Positions 1 through 8,041 of a DNA stretch of 64,000 bases are shown here, piece by piece. The stretch spans positions 35,157 through 99,156 of the forward strand of contig NZ_KB906979.1 in the NCBI RefSeq assembly GCF_000381745.1, given 5' to 3'. How positions within the stretch are numbered: position 1 is the first letter of the stretch; each line of letters begins with the position of its first letter. The notes beneath the pieces are model-generated. The model had not been told where the DNA came from and did not search any database. It worked only from the letters and a program-made list of their open reading frames with translations. Origin of the DNA: Psychromonas ossibalaenae ATCC BAA-1528 (GTDB taxonomy: Bacteria; Pseudomonadota; Gammaproteobacteria; Enterobacterales; Psychromonadaceae). The translations under genes and the position numbers were made by a program.

Positions 1-548
1 TGCGGGTGCAGTTCGTCTGCCACAAAAAAGTTAAGACTTTTACTCTTACCTGCGCGCTTGCATAGCGTCATTGCTTCGGCTGCTGCCGTTGCTTCATCGA
101 GCAGTGACGCATTAGCAACTTCCATTGCGGTTAAGTCCATAATCATCTGCTGATAATTAAGCAGTGACTCAAGACGTCCCTGTGAAATTTCCGGCTGATA
201 AGGCGTATATGCTGTGTACCAGCCGGGGTTCTCTAGAATGTTTCTCAGTATGACATTAGGGGTTAAGTTATTGTAATAACCCTGGCCGATGCAGCTGCGG
301 TTAATGGTGTTTTTCTTTGCCATCGCTTTTAGAGAAGCAAGCATGTGAACTTCACTCTGAGGCTCGGCTAGTTTCATTGGCTCGGGAAGGCGAATAGCTG
401 CCGGTACAGTTTGTTCAATAAGCTGGTCAAGACTGCTGAGACCGATTGTTTCCAGCATAACTTGCTGCTGGGCTGCATCGGGGCCGTTATGACGTGCGGC
501 AAATTCTTTTTCGTCACTTAATAGATTGAGAAGTTTGGTATCGGTCAT
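1..548 (-). CDS. gcvP: Glycine dehydrogenase (P protein), N-terminal part
   Basis: This is the N-terminal 182 codons of the pyridoxal-phosphate P protein of the glycine cleavage system, which decarboxylates glycine and passes the aminomethyl group to the lipoyl arm of GcvH in the cytoplasm. The product begins [20 protein letters not shown] and then shows the family's signature stretch [12 protein letters not shown] followed by [20 protein letters not shown], which is highly conserved in P proteins. The gene runs off the left edge, so the PLP lysine is not visible. The start is the ATG at 548, preceded by AGGAAAC as ribosome binding site. It lies 164 bases downstream of gcvH on the same strand and is probably cotranscribed with it, although a hairpin sits between them. 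The identification is secure; only completeness is unknown. Confidence 0.96.
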   Translation of the reverse strand, partial: MTDTKLLNLLSDEKEFAARHNGPDAAQQQVMLETIGLSSLDQLIEQTVPAAIRLPEPMKLAEPQSEVHMLASLKAMAKKNTINRSCIGQGYYNNLTPNVILRNILENPGWYTAYTPYQPEISQGRLESLLNYQQMIMDLTAMEVANASLLDEATAAAEAMTLCKRAGKSKSLNFFVADELHP

Positions 549-670
549 TAGAGTTTCCTGAACGGTTATTGCTTTTGCATGCGTATGTCGGCTGCTAAGC
601 GATGGTAAACTGTGGTTCTTATATTTATAACTGGCTGGCTGCTGCGCTTCAATTGATTAAAATAGTCTTC

Positions 671-702
671 AAGTACAGATGAAATTTATTCCATCTGTAC
701 TT
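671..702 (-). terminator. Hairpin between gcvH and gcvP
   Basis: An 11-bp perfect stem (671-681 with 692-702) and a 10-base loop lies just after the gcvH stop codon on the leftward strand. There is no clean T-run after it, so it may be an attenuating or mRNA-stabilising hairpin that lowers gcvP relative to gcvH rather than a full terminator. Confidence 0.5.
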
Positions 703-712
703 TTAATAACTG

Positions 713-1084
713 TTAAAAGCTGGCAAGGTAAGTGTCGCCATCAAGCAGGCTTTCAAGTTGTTTAGTATCTGTTAATCTGATTTTTGCAATCCAGCCGCCG
801 ACATAGGGCTCTTCATTGATTAGTTCCGGGTTATCTTCTAACTCAGTGTTTATTTCTACAATTTCGCCGGAAATCGCCGCATAAATGTCAGATGCAGCTT
901 TTACTGATTCAATCAGTGTAAAGGGTTCGCCTGCTTCGGTATGATCGCCGACTTCCGGGAGATCAACAAAAACCACATCGCCTAATAATTCCTGCGCCTG
1001 GTGTGAAATACCTGTGGTGATTGTACCGTCACAGTTATCACGTACCCATTCATGACTTTCTGTGAACATCAGTGTCTTTTCCAT
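713..1084 (-). CDS. gcvH: Glycine cleavage system H protein
   Basis: This is the lipoyl carrier of the glycine cleavage system, shuttling the aminomethyl group between GcvP, GcvT and lipoamide dehydrogenase. It is 123 residues long, close to the usual 125-130. It begins with the typical FTESHEWVR and carries the lipoylation motif ESVKAASD, with the modified lysine at residue 62. The C-terminal half has the usual NPELINEEPYVGGWIAKI. The ATG at 1084 follows a purine-rich GGAG-type site. It is the first gene of a leftward unit with gcvP and is divergent from the XRE-cupin regulator, whose intergenic region holds two candidate operators. The identification is secure. Confidence 0.98.
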   Translation of the reverse strand: MEKTLMFTESHEWVRDNCDGTITTGISHQAQELLGDVVFVDLPEVGDHTEAGEPFTLIESVKAASDIYAAISGEIVEINTELEDNPELINEEPYVGGWIAKIRLTDTKQLESLLDGDTYLASF

Positions 1085-1251
1085 TTACAACTCCTAAAGA
1101 TTTATTAAAAAAATATTTATTTCACCAGCAGCTGAAGCTGTGGTGAAGTGTTTATTTATCTTTGCATGTAATGTTGTTCTACTGCCATTACATCGCTAAT
1201 TTAGTAACAAGTCATTAACATTCTGTTGTTTAACTACCCCTGAAAACAAGT

Positions 1252-1271
1252 AAGTTTCCAATAGTGAAATT
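1252..1271. promoter_or_regulatory. Second, weaker copy of the gcv-region palindrome
   Basis: AAGTTTCCAATAGTGAAATT matches the perfect palindrome at 1462-1481 at 15 of 20 positions by eye, and keeps the half-site AAGTTTCC intact. It is about 170 bases upstream of the gcvH start. I infer that it is a second binding site for the same regulator, probably the adjacent XRE-cupin protein. Confidence 0.4.
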
Positions 1272-1461
1272 ATATATTGTTAACTCGCACCTGCCAAGCC
1301 ACCTATTTGTTATTAGGCTTTTCTCTTCTGTTTACCTGTGTGGTCATGCTATAAGGTCATGTTTTATAATGTGTTTTAATATTGCGCTGCGAATGGTGCA
1401 GGTGTATAGCTAATCTCTGCTTATAATATACAGCCTAGATTACCTTAATGCTCACGAGCAT

Positions 1462-1481
1462 AAGTTTCCTAAAGGAAACTT
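1462..1481. promoter_or_regulatory. Perfect palindrome, probable operator of the XRE-cupin regulator
   Basis: Arms AAGTTTCCT and AGGAAACTT are exact reverse complements separated by two As. The site is 135 bases upstream of the regulator's ATG, in the divergent region between gcvH and the regulator. A 20-bp palindrome of this kind is typical for a dimeric helix-turn-helix protein. Assignment to the XRE-cupin protein is by proximity only. Confidence 0.55.
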
Positions 1482-1492
1482 TATCCCGCATT

Positions 1493-1508
1493 TGTGATCA
1501 GGATCATG
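1493..1508. promoter_or_regulatory. Possible CRP-like half-conserved site
   Basis: TGTGA-N6-TCATG matches 8 of 10 conserved positions of the CRP consensus TGTGA-N6-TCACA. It lies 12 bases after the perfect palindrome. A single site of this quality arises by chance fairly often, so this is only a suggestion. Confidence 0.2.
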
Positions 1509-1615
1509 TTTATAACAAGATTCACTTTTATTATTAGTCTCAATTTGTGTGAGAATGAAAACAAATCACAATAACAGCGTCTAGATTGAACAGGACTACA
1601 TCAAGGAGGACATAT

Positions 1616-2242
1616 ATGGATGACGATAGCCCGCAGGATATTTATCCGTCGATGACCATTACTTCAGAGCAGTCATCAGAAAAAATCGAACCTCTGAAAC
1701 TGGGTAAACGCTTAAAAGAGATACGTAAGTCATTCGGTTTAACTTTGGAGGAAGCTAGTCAAAAAACAGGCCTGGCGCGTTCAACCCTGTCTAAGATTGA
1801 GAATGAACAGATCTCGCCGACGTTTCAGGCGATGCAGAAATTAGCCAACGGTCTGCAGGTTGATATACCGCAGCTGTTTGCGCCGCCCAAACAAGTAACA
1901 GCAACAGGGCGCCGTGACATTACGCGTAGTGAAGAAGGTAAAACACATCCGACTTCAACCTATGAACATGAATTATTAGCAACACAGCTTACCAACAAAA
2001 AAATGATGCCGTTTAAATCTACAATAAGGGCTCGCAGTTTTGATGATTACGGAGACTGGATCCGTCATGACGGTGAAGAGTTTCTACTGGTATTAAAGGG
2101 GGAAATAAACTTTTTTTCGGAATTTTACGAACCGGTTAATTTAAGTGAAGGTGATTCGGTTTATTACGATGCCAATATGGGACACATGTTAGCGTCAGTT
2201 AGTGAGGAGGACGCCCTGATCCTTTGGGTTACGGCTTCTTAA
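1616..2242 (+). CDS. XRE-family regulator with C-terminal cupin domain
   Basis: This is a 208-residue transcription factor with an N-terminal XRE helix-turn-helix (about residues 28-85, with LKEIRKSFGLTLEEASQKTG and ARSTLSKIENEQISPTF) and a C-terminal cupin (about 130-205, with GEEFLLVLKGEINFF and the late EGDSVYYDANMGHM). Such proteins sense small metabolites through the cupin. The ATG at 1616 was chosen because AAGGAGGA ends six bases before it; a TTG 30 bases earlier has no such site. It sits between leftward gcvH-gcvP and rightward gcvT, the same place as the XRE regulator in the Vibrio gcv cluster, so control of glycine catabolism is inferred. The palindromes at 1252 and 1462 are its likely operators. 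Confidence 0.9.
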   Translation: MDDDSPQDIYPSMTITSEQSSEKIEPLKLGKRLKEIRKSFGLTLEEASQKTGLARSTLSKIENEQISPTFQAMQKLANGLQVDIPQLFAPPKQVTATGRRDITRSEEGKTHPTSTYEHELLATQLTNKKMMPFKSTIRARSFDDYGDWIRHDGEEFLLVLKGEINFFSEFYEPVNLSEGDSVYYDANMGHMLASVSEEDALILWVTAS

Positions 2243-2311
2243 TTTATAAAACAGCAGTTATTTAATCTGAATAATAAGGCGCAAAGATGCGCTCTATGGA
2301 GAATTAAACGT

Positions 2312-3430
2312 ATGTCTGAACAATTATTAGTTACCCCTCTGCATCTATTACATACTGAAATGGGCGCTAAAATGGTGCCGTTTGCCGGTTATGATATGCC
2401 GGTACAGTATGAGCTAGGGGTGCGTAAGGAGCACCTGCATTGTCGTGCACAAGCGGGGTTATTTGATGTTTCACATATGGGCCAGCTTCGCCTTTACGGA
2501 GAGAATGCAGCTAAAGAGCTGGAAGCGTTAGTACCCGTGGATATTATTGATTTACCCGCCGGTAAGCAGCGTTATGCTTTTTTTACCAATGAGCAGGGCG
2601 GCATCAATGATGACCTGATGATAACTAATTTTGGAGATCACCTGTTCGTGGTGGTGAATGCCGCCTGTAAAGAGCAGGATATAAAACATCTACAGGACAA
2701 TTTACCTGAAGATGTGGAACTTGAGGTCATTGAAGATCGTGCATTATTAGCGCTGCAGGGGCCTCTGGCTGCTGAGGTATTAGCCCGTATTAACCCGCAG
2801 GTCAGTGATATGGTGTTTATGGATGCGTGCAGAATCGAACTAGCCGGGACAGAGTGTTATGTCAGCCGTTCAGGTTATACCGGCGAAGACGGCTACGAAA
2901 TATCAGTGCCGGCGGATACCGCAGAGCAGTTAGCGCGTCAGTTGTTAGCATATAGTGAAGTTGAATGGGTTGGTCTCGGCGCGCGTGATTCGCTGCGCCT
3001 TGAATGTGGTTTATGTTTGTACGGGCACGATCTTGATCCGACGACCACGCCGGTTGAAGCAAGCTTGCTCTGGGGGATCAGCCCTAGCCGCCGTGCAGAT
3101 GGTGAACGTGCGGGTGGATTTCCAGGAGCAAATTTGATTTTAGAGCAGATCCGCACCAAGGAAGTCGCCCGTAAACGAGTTGGTTTAATCGGACATTCTA
3201 AAGCGCCGGTGCGTGAAGGTTGTCGACTATTTGATGCTGAAAATAATGAAATAGGCATAGTCACCAGCGGTACATTTGGGCCGTCAAAGGGGGCGCCTGT
3301 CGCGATGGCTTATGTACATCGAGATTTTGCGGCGTTAGGCAGTGAAGTTTTTGCTGACGTACGTGGTAAAAAACTGCTTATGACCGTCGAGAAAATGCCG
3401 TTTGTTCCGCAGCGTTATTTCCGCGGCTGA
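2312..3430 (+). CDS. gcvT: Aminomethyltransferase (T protein) of glycine cleavage
   Basis: GcvT transfers the methylene carbon from aminomethyl-lipoyl GcvH to tetrahydrofolate and releases ammonia. The 372-residue product has the usual start (TPLHLLHTEMGAKMVPFAGY), the folate-site region (KEHLHCRAQAGLFDVSHMGQ), the family motif SRSGYTGEDGYEI, and the C-terminal GFPGA and VTSGTFGPSKGAPVAMAYV segments. The ATG at 2312 follows GGAG by about ten bases. It lies 69 bases after the XRE-cupin regulator on the same strand, so the two are probably cotranscribed, and a strong hairpin follows. No glyA or lpd copy is in the visible cluster. The identification is secure. Confidence 0.97.
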   Translation: MSEQLLVTPLHLLHTEMGAKMVPFAGYDMPVQYELGVRKEHLHCRAQAGLFDVSHMGQLRLYGENAAKELEALVPVDIIDLPAGKQRYAFFTNEQGGINDDLMITNFGDHLFVVVNAACKEQDIKHLQDNLPEDVELEVIEDRALLALQGPLAAEVLARINPQVSDMVFMDACRIELAGTECYVSRSGYTGEDGYEISVPADTAEQLARQLLAYSEVEWVGLGARDSLRLECGLCLYGHDLDPTTTPVEASLLWGISPSRRADGERAGGFPGANLILEQIRTKEVARKRVGLIGHSKAPVREGCRLFDAENNEIGIVTSGTFGPSKGAPVAMAYVHRDFAALGSEVFADVRGKKLLMTVEKMPFVPQRYFRG

Positions 3431-3447
3431 TGACTGCCTGCTAGTCT

Positions 3448-3485
3448 AAATATAGTGTATTACCGGTCTGTAATACACTATATTT
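3448..3485. terminator. Long AT-rich hairpin after gcvT
   Basis: A 16-bp perfect stem (3448-3463 with 3470-3485) has a 6-base loop and lies 18 bases after the gcvT stop codon. The downstream T content is modest, but position and stem length make it the likely end of the regulator-gcvT transcript. Confidence 0.7.
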
Positions 3486-3682
3486 ATATATTGAATGCGA
3501 CCTCTACCTACGTTAAATCCAGGGTACACTTATCAACCTGCTGTTTTGTGCGACGTCATCATAATGTTGACAGGGCTGAAATATTGCCTGCATAAAAAGT
3601 AAATATGTCTATTATACAAACGTAATACATTTATTATTCATTGTATATTTTGGCTGTTTTAATCTGAGGTGTGCTTATCAAC

Positions 3683-3874
3683 ATGCTGGTCTGCTGCTTT
3701 GTGCAGTGTCCTTACTGCGGGGAAACAATCGAAATTGTTGTTGACTGCTCGGCCGCAGAGCAGTCTTATATTGAAGACTGCCAGGTCTGCTGCTGTCCGA
3801 TAACTGTAAATGTCACTGTGCCTGAAAACCATTCTCCACTTATTGTTGTATCACATCAGGACGAGTCGTTTTAA
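3683..3874 (+). CDS. CPXCG-motif cysteine-rich small protein
   Basis: This is a small protein (63 residues from the ATG at 3683, 67 from a GTG at 3671) with a CPYCGE motif near the start and a second Cys-rich cluster (DCQVCCCPI). The pair CxxC...CxxCC is expected to bind one zinc ion. It matches the recalled CPXCG family of gammaproteobacteria, whose members share CPYCGE-IDCS-YIEDCQVC; the function of that family is unknown to me. A GAGG sequence at 3666-3669 is too close to the GTG and a little far from the ATG, so the start is uncertain. The gene is followed by the DsbA-like lipoprotein, but the gap of about 95 bases gives no firm operon evidence. Confidence 0.8.
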   Translation: MLVCCFVQCPYCGETIEIVVDCSAAEQSYIEDCQVCCCPITVNVTVPENHSPLIVVSHQDESF

Positions 3875-3970
3875 TCGCATTGTAATTTTCATTTTTTATC
3901 TGTTAATAAAATGATATTGTTGATTTTTATAACTTAATTATTCAATTTTCTTCACTTATCAGGACAAAAA

Positions 3971-4594
3971 ATGAAATTCATCAGCAAACCAATGTTTATT
4001 CTTCTCTCTTCACTACTATTTCTGGCCGCCTGCTCTGAATCGAGTATCCCTGAAGAGGGTAAACAGTATGTGCAGCTTCCTGAAAATCTGCAGGGTCAAG
4101 GTTTAGAACCTGTCACAGAAGTTTTTTCTCTAGGTTGTGGTCACTGCCGTAAGATGGAAGACTTTATACCTGTTATAAGTGAAAAAGCTGATGCGGATAT
4201 TGGTAAAATGCATATTGTATTTAATCAGTCTGCACAGTTTGCCGCTATGTTTTATTATGCGGCTGAAATGCAGTTAAAGGCAACGCCGGATCATGATTTT
4301 ATGCTAGATCTGTTTAACGCCATGCAGATGTCTAAAGAAACTCCTGATGAAGAAAAGACTGCAGCTATGGCTGACGCATTTACTTCACGCGGCCTGGTTA
4401 GCCCCTTTGACTACAACGAACAGCAGAGTGCGGAATTAATTGCTAAAGTTGATGAAATAAGTCAGTTATCTCAGCGTACTAAGATTGATTCAGTACCTAC
4501 TTTTGTTGTTAACGGTCGTTATCAGGTATTAGTTGCCGGGCATAAAGACCCTGCAAAAATAGCTGAGACTATTTCTTATCTTCTACAAAAATAA
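3971..4594 (+). CDS. dsbA: DsbA-type thiol:disulfide oxidoreductase with lipoprotein signal
   Basis: This 207-residue thioredoxin-fold protein carries the active-site motif CGHC at residues 56-59 and the cis-proline segment [10 protein letters not shown] near the C terminus. The helical insertion between them is typical of DsbA, which oxidises cysteine pairs in the periplasm. The N terminus is a lipoprotein signal peptide ending LAAC, with Cys21 as the lipidation site, so the mature enzyme is probably tethered to a membrane rather than free; classical DsbA is soluble. CGHC in place of CPHC also suggests an altered redox potential. It may be a DsbA paralogue, and the gene symbol reflects family only. 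No DsbB lies beside it. A terminator follows. Confidence 0.85.
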   Translation: MKFISKPMFILLSSLLFLAACSESSIPEEGKQYVQLPENLQGQGLEPVTEVFSLGCGHCRKMEDFIPVISEKADADIGKMHIVFNQSAQFAAMFYYAAEMQLKATPDHDFMLDLFNAMQMSKETPDEEKTAAMADAFTSRGLVSPFDYNEQQSAELIAKVDEISQLSQRTKIDSVPTFVVNGRYQVLVAGHKDPAKIAETISYLLQK

Positions 4595-4618
4595 TTACGA
4601 GCCTAATACAAGATAGTA

Positions 4619-4654
4619 CGGGTATTTTTTTACTATAAATACCCGCACTTTTTG
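4619..4654 (+). terminator. Rho-independent terminator after the DsbA gene
   Basis: The stem CGGGTATTT (4619-4627) pairs with AAATACCCG (4637-4645), and a T-rich tail CACTTTTTG follows, 25 bases after the stop codon. Confidence 0.7.
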
Positions 4655-4893
4655 TGGATCACAACTTCTGCAAAGCTCCTGTCAACAAGCTGCATAAACG
4701 CTTCGTTATCCTCAGTAAAACAACCATACCTCACTTCTGATATTCACCCTGTAAGGTTAAACAGATATTAATCTAGACCGCTGTCACACCTGTCTGCCGC
4801 AAAGAAAATTTATAGTGGAAGTAAATGGTTTAAAACAGAAAGTAATGTACAGTTATATTCATAGCATTGAATACAAGGTTAACGCATATCATA

Positions 4894-6564
4894 ATGGACG
4901 ATATTGAGAATACTTTACTGCCGGTTTTGAGCGTCACAAACGGGGTTATTACAGCTTGTAATGAGGTGTTTACGGAACTGATTGGTTTTACCAGTACTGA
5001 AATTGTCTCGTCTCGTTTACAAGATAAATTATCAATAACCGCTGATCTAGGTTCTGCAGTAGTTAATCTTGAACAGCTGTCTGCAGCTGCCGCTGTTAAC
5101 AAATCCGGTATCTTTGCCAAAGCAACGATAATAGATAGATTTCATTACCAGCTGCCCGTTAAAGTGCACTGCATTTGTGACGGGGGGGATGCTGAGTCGT
5201 TCAAATTATACTTACGCGTTCTGGATAACAAGTCCATCGATCCGATTAGTGCTCTTCCAAACGGCTGGGCTATCAGCTCCAGAGCCAACTACCTGCTTCA
5301 TACTCCTGTGACCGCAATCAGTAATCTGGTTCTGGTAATATTAAGTGTGGATAATTTTTCGACTATAAATTTCCGCTACGGTTATGATGTTGGTGATAAC
5401 TATTTAGCTGTACTGGGGAAAATGCTGCAAAAAACGGCTAAAAAATTTGGACTGGTTGTGCGTTACTCTAATGCTAAATACGGCGTTCTAATCGAGGACT
5501 ATGAGAATTTATCCGATACGGCTTTATCGGCACATGTCATCCGCCTGTGTGAAAGTCTATGCAGTTTAACTGCAAATCCAGTTCAATTAGCTAACGGTGT
5601 TAAAATCAGTAAGTCTTTCAGTATCGGAGTTAGTGCACAACGAACATCCTATGACAGCTACCTTTCTATGGAAATAGCCGCTGAAACAGCATTGCTTGAA
5701 GCCAAAAAATACAGTATTTCAAAGTACTGTCTGGCCACTGATCAAACCAGTGATGATCTGCTGACCACTAAGTTAATAATTGATGAGTTTCCGTATGCTA
5801 TAGAGCAGTGTCAGATCAAAATATATTACCAGCCTCAGTACGAACTCAGCAGCGGGCATCTTATCGGTTTTGAGGCGCTGTCACGCTGGTTTCATAATAA
5901 GCTGGGTAATATTAGGCCGGACATATTTGTTGCCATTGCCGAAGATATCGGTTTACATTTTGAGTTTGATCTATGGGTTTTTACTCAGGTGTGTTCGCAG
6001 ATAGCCGCATGGCGGGAGCAGGGCATTAACTCGCCGAGAGTTGCTGTCAATTTTTCATTTAAAACGCTGGAAATGACTACCTTTATCTCACGTATCAGCG
6101 CTATCATCAGGCAGACAAACTGCCCGGCAGAACTGCTTGAAGTTGAAGTTACCGAAACCAGTTCTATTAATAATTTAAAAGTCCTGCACGATAATGTTGT
6201 CCAGATTAGGGAGCTGGGGATAAATATTGCGGTGGATGATTTCGGCTGCGGCTACTCGTCATTAAGCCTGATACGTACTTTTCATTTATCGCTCAACAAG
6301 CTGAAACTTGATCGGACTTTAATCGAGAATATTTGTAATACTTCATTAGACCGGGAATTTGCCAAACATATTATTGATCTGGGTAAGGTGTTACAAGTGA
6401 AAGTACTGGCTGAAGGGGTAGAAACACTTGAACAGCACGAGGTGCTTGAGGTGCTTGGCTGTGATTATGCGCAGGGCTATTATTTTGATAAAGCACTGGC
6501 TGCGAGGGAAACTGCACAGTTAATATGCAGTGAATCCCAGCAGGAAAACATCGCTTTTTATTGA
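4894..6564 (+). CDS. PAS-GGDEF(degenerate)-EAL cyclic-di-GMP phosphodiesterase
   Basis: This soluble protein of 556 residues starts with a PAS-like domain (TACNEVFTELIGFTSTEIV), followed by a GGDEF-fold domain and a C-terminal EAL domain. At the place of the GGDEF signature the sequence reads RYSNAKYGVLIE, so cyclase activity should be lost. The EAL domain keeps its catalytic features: FEALSRW, the NFSF and EVTETS segments, DDFGCGYSS (for the usual DDFGTGYSS), LKLDRTLI, AEGVET and QGYYF. It should therefore hydrolyse cyclic-di-GMP, with the degenerate GGDEF perhaps binding GTP as a control site. The ATG at 4894 is preferred over a TTG at 4867; neither has a strong ribosome site. It ends 66 bases from a convergent gene. 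Confidence 0.85.
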   Translation: MDDIENTLLPVLSVTNGVITACNEVFTELIGFTSTEIVSSRLQDKLSITADLGSAVVNLEQLSAAAAVNKSGIFAKATIIDRFHYQLPVKVHCICDGGDAESFKLYLRVLDNKSIDPISALPNGWAISSRANYLLHTPVTAISNLVLVILSVDNFSTINFRYGYDVGDNYLAVLGKMLQKTAKKFGLVVRYSNAKYGVLIEDYENLSDTALSAHVIRLCESLCSLTANPVQLANGVKISKSFSIGVSAQRTSYDSYLSMEIAAETALLEAKKYSISKYCLATDQTSDDLLTTKLIIDEFPYAIEQCQIKIYYQPQYELSSGHLIGFEALSRWFHNKLGNIRPDIFVAIAEDIGLHFEFDLWVFTQVCSQIAAWREQGINSPRVAVNFSFKTLEMTTFISRISAIIRQTNCPAELLEVEVTETSSINNLKVLHDNVVQIRELGINIAVDDFGCGYSSLSLIRTFHLSLNKLKLDRTLIENICNTSLDREFAKHIIDLGKVLQVKVLAEGVETLEQHEVLEVLGCDYAQGYYFDKALAARETAQLICSESQQENIAFY

Positions 6565-6630
6565 GTTTCCTGCAGCTGCGTCGGGCGCTGTTAACTACCA
6601 GAGCGGTTGTCCTGGTAGCTAACACTTTGA

Positions 6631-7725
6631 TTAACGCTGTTCTAACGGGTATGAGCGGTAACTCCACATTCCGTAAACGCGCAGCGCATCGCGGTAAATA
6701 CCAAGCAGCTCTGTATCACTTGGTGTTTTTAACTCTTGCAGCGGCTGATCTGCTCCTGCAATAGTATCAAAAGTAATATCTACAGGTCCGGTTTTCCATG
6801 AGGCAACTTCAAACAGTGCCTGACCGCGTCGAACGTGGCTGGCTGAGCTTATAATTGTGGCATGATCAATATTATGTCTTGCTAATGCATAACTGCTGTA
6901 CAGCGCATTCTCAACGGTACTTCTGGCGTAGTTATCTTCAATAAGACGCGAACGGTTTATGCCGTGTTCGACTAACCAGTCAGCCATTAATTTACCTTCT
7001 GTTTTATGGTTTTTCGGCACCCCGCCTGTGGTAATGATATATGAATCCGGTTGTTTTTTGGCCATTGCTAAGGTGATATTAAGCCGGTCAATTAATATAT
7101 CATGCATAGAGCCGTCAGGGTTTAAAGCATAACCTAAAGTGACAATAGCCGTTTTTCCCTTATGTTGGACATCTGCCTGGTTTTTTAGCGGAGTCTGTAC
7201 GATACGGTCAACCGTTGACATGATCTTTTTAAGATCTTTAACCCTGCCTTCATTGATATTTTGTAAAGCATTAAGGTGTTTTTGTACTGCTTGTTTATTA
7301 TTTTTAAAGTGCTGCCATACTGCCAGGTATGAGTGTGCATCCAGGTCATTTGGTGCGGCAGTTAATACTTTTTCAAACAGTTCAATTGCTCTGTCTATAT
7401 TACTGTTATAAACCTGAGCGTTAGCGGCAGAAATAAGAAGATCTGTTCTGTAAGGCTCTATTTCATAGGCCTGTAGAAGACGCTCTGTTATCAGCTCCAT
7501 ACTGCTCGGCATTTTTGCGGTAAAACCGGCATGGGAGATGCGGGCTGGAGACTTAAATGTCTGATAGGCCTCATTTAATAACTGTTCAACAACCTGACGT
7601 TTGGAAGTAAATTGACTGAGTTCAATATCTGACTGAATACTCTCAGGAGAAGCTGCCGCTGTATTAACGAAAACAGCACTGGATAGGACCAGCGTAAAGG
7701 GAATAAGTAATTTTGTACGTTTCAT
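6631..7725 (-). CDS. Exported TPR plus YdcF/DUF218-type protein
   Basis: The 364-residue product starts with a Sec signal peptide (cleavage near residue 25, after TAAA). A TPR-like helical region follows (about 60-150, including RAIELFEKVLTAAPNDLDAHS), then a YdcF/SanA/ElyC-type DUF218 domain (about 185-330). That domain shows the family pattern: an early VTLGYAL strand, YIITTGG, the acidic TEGKLMADWLVEHGI, and a late SSASHVRRG. DUF218 proteins act in the cell envelope, but their chemistry is poorly defined. The ATG at 7725 follows AAAAGG. It stands alone between two rightward genes. The fused TPR region suggests a protein-protein contact in the periplasm; no substrate can be named. Confidence 0.8.
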   Translation of the reverse strand: MKRTKLLIPFTLVLSSAVFVNTAAASPESIQSDIELSQFTSKRQVVEQLLNEAYQTFKSPARISHAGFTAKMPSSMELITERLLQAYEIEPYRTDLLISAANAQVYNSNIDRAIELFEKVLTAAPNDLDAHSYLAVWQHFKNNKQAVQKHLNALQNINEGRVKDLKKIMSTVDRIVQTPLKNQADVQHKGKTAIVTLGYALNPDGSMHDILIDRLNITLAMAKKQPDSYIITTGGVPKNHKTEGKLMADWLVEHGINRSRLIEDNYARSTVENALYSSYALARHNIDHATIISSASHVRRGQALFEVASWKTGPVDITFDTIAGADQPLQELKTPSDTELLGIYRDALRVYGMWSYRSYPLEQR

Positions 7726-7962
7726 TGTTAACCTTTTAATTATTGATTTTGCTAGGTAAAGCAGCTGAATTGTACTTTGTTTAATGCAGTGGTACAGTTA
7801 ATTTACATAGCGAATTTATTGTATGGTTAATGGCTGTTATTTGTCTTAAATCTGCTCAAAAGAGATACGCTGTAATTTTCATTGTGCAGTTTATGTAAAC
7901 AATATTTTTCTTTCTGTCGTATATATCACCAATATAGCTTTATGTATTATTACTTCAAGTCG

Positions 7963-7992
7963 CGGAGAGTTACAAAACAGCGTAACTCTCCG
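7963..7992 (+). promoter_or_regulatory. Strong stem-loop in the leader of the SDR gene
   Basis: The 11-bp arms CGGAGAGTTAC and GTAACTCTCCG are perfect complements around an 8-base loop, and end 49 bases before the dehydrogenase ATG. No T-run follows, so it is not an obvious terminator. It could be a regulator site, a stabilising 5' hairpin or the end of an upstream transcript. Confidence 0.45.
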
Positions 7993-8041
7993 TTAGCATT
8001 ATTTAAATTAGTGAAACTAATAGAATCAATTGAGGGTTAAA

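Noticed and set aside
1085..1615. Glycine riboswitch expected at a gcv locus
   Set aside because: I searched both strands for the tandem aptamer core and found no GGAGAG-type pairing pattern upstream of gcvH or gcvT; only the palindromes are present.
2938..3264. Open frames inside gcvT in other frames
   Set aside because: They are antisense or out of frame with a secure gcvT reading and resemble no protein family.
6561..6764. 67-codon plus-strand frame between two convergent genes
   Set aside because: It overlaps the end of the EAL gene and the C-terminal coding part of the YdcF-type gene, and has low-complexity Leu/Ala composition with no ribosome site.
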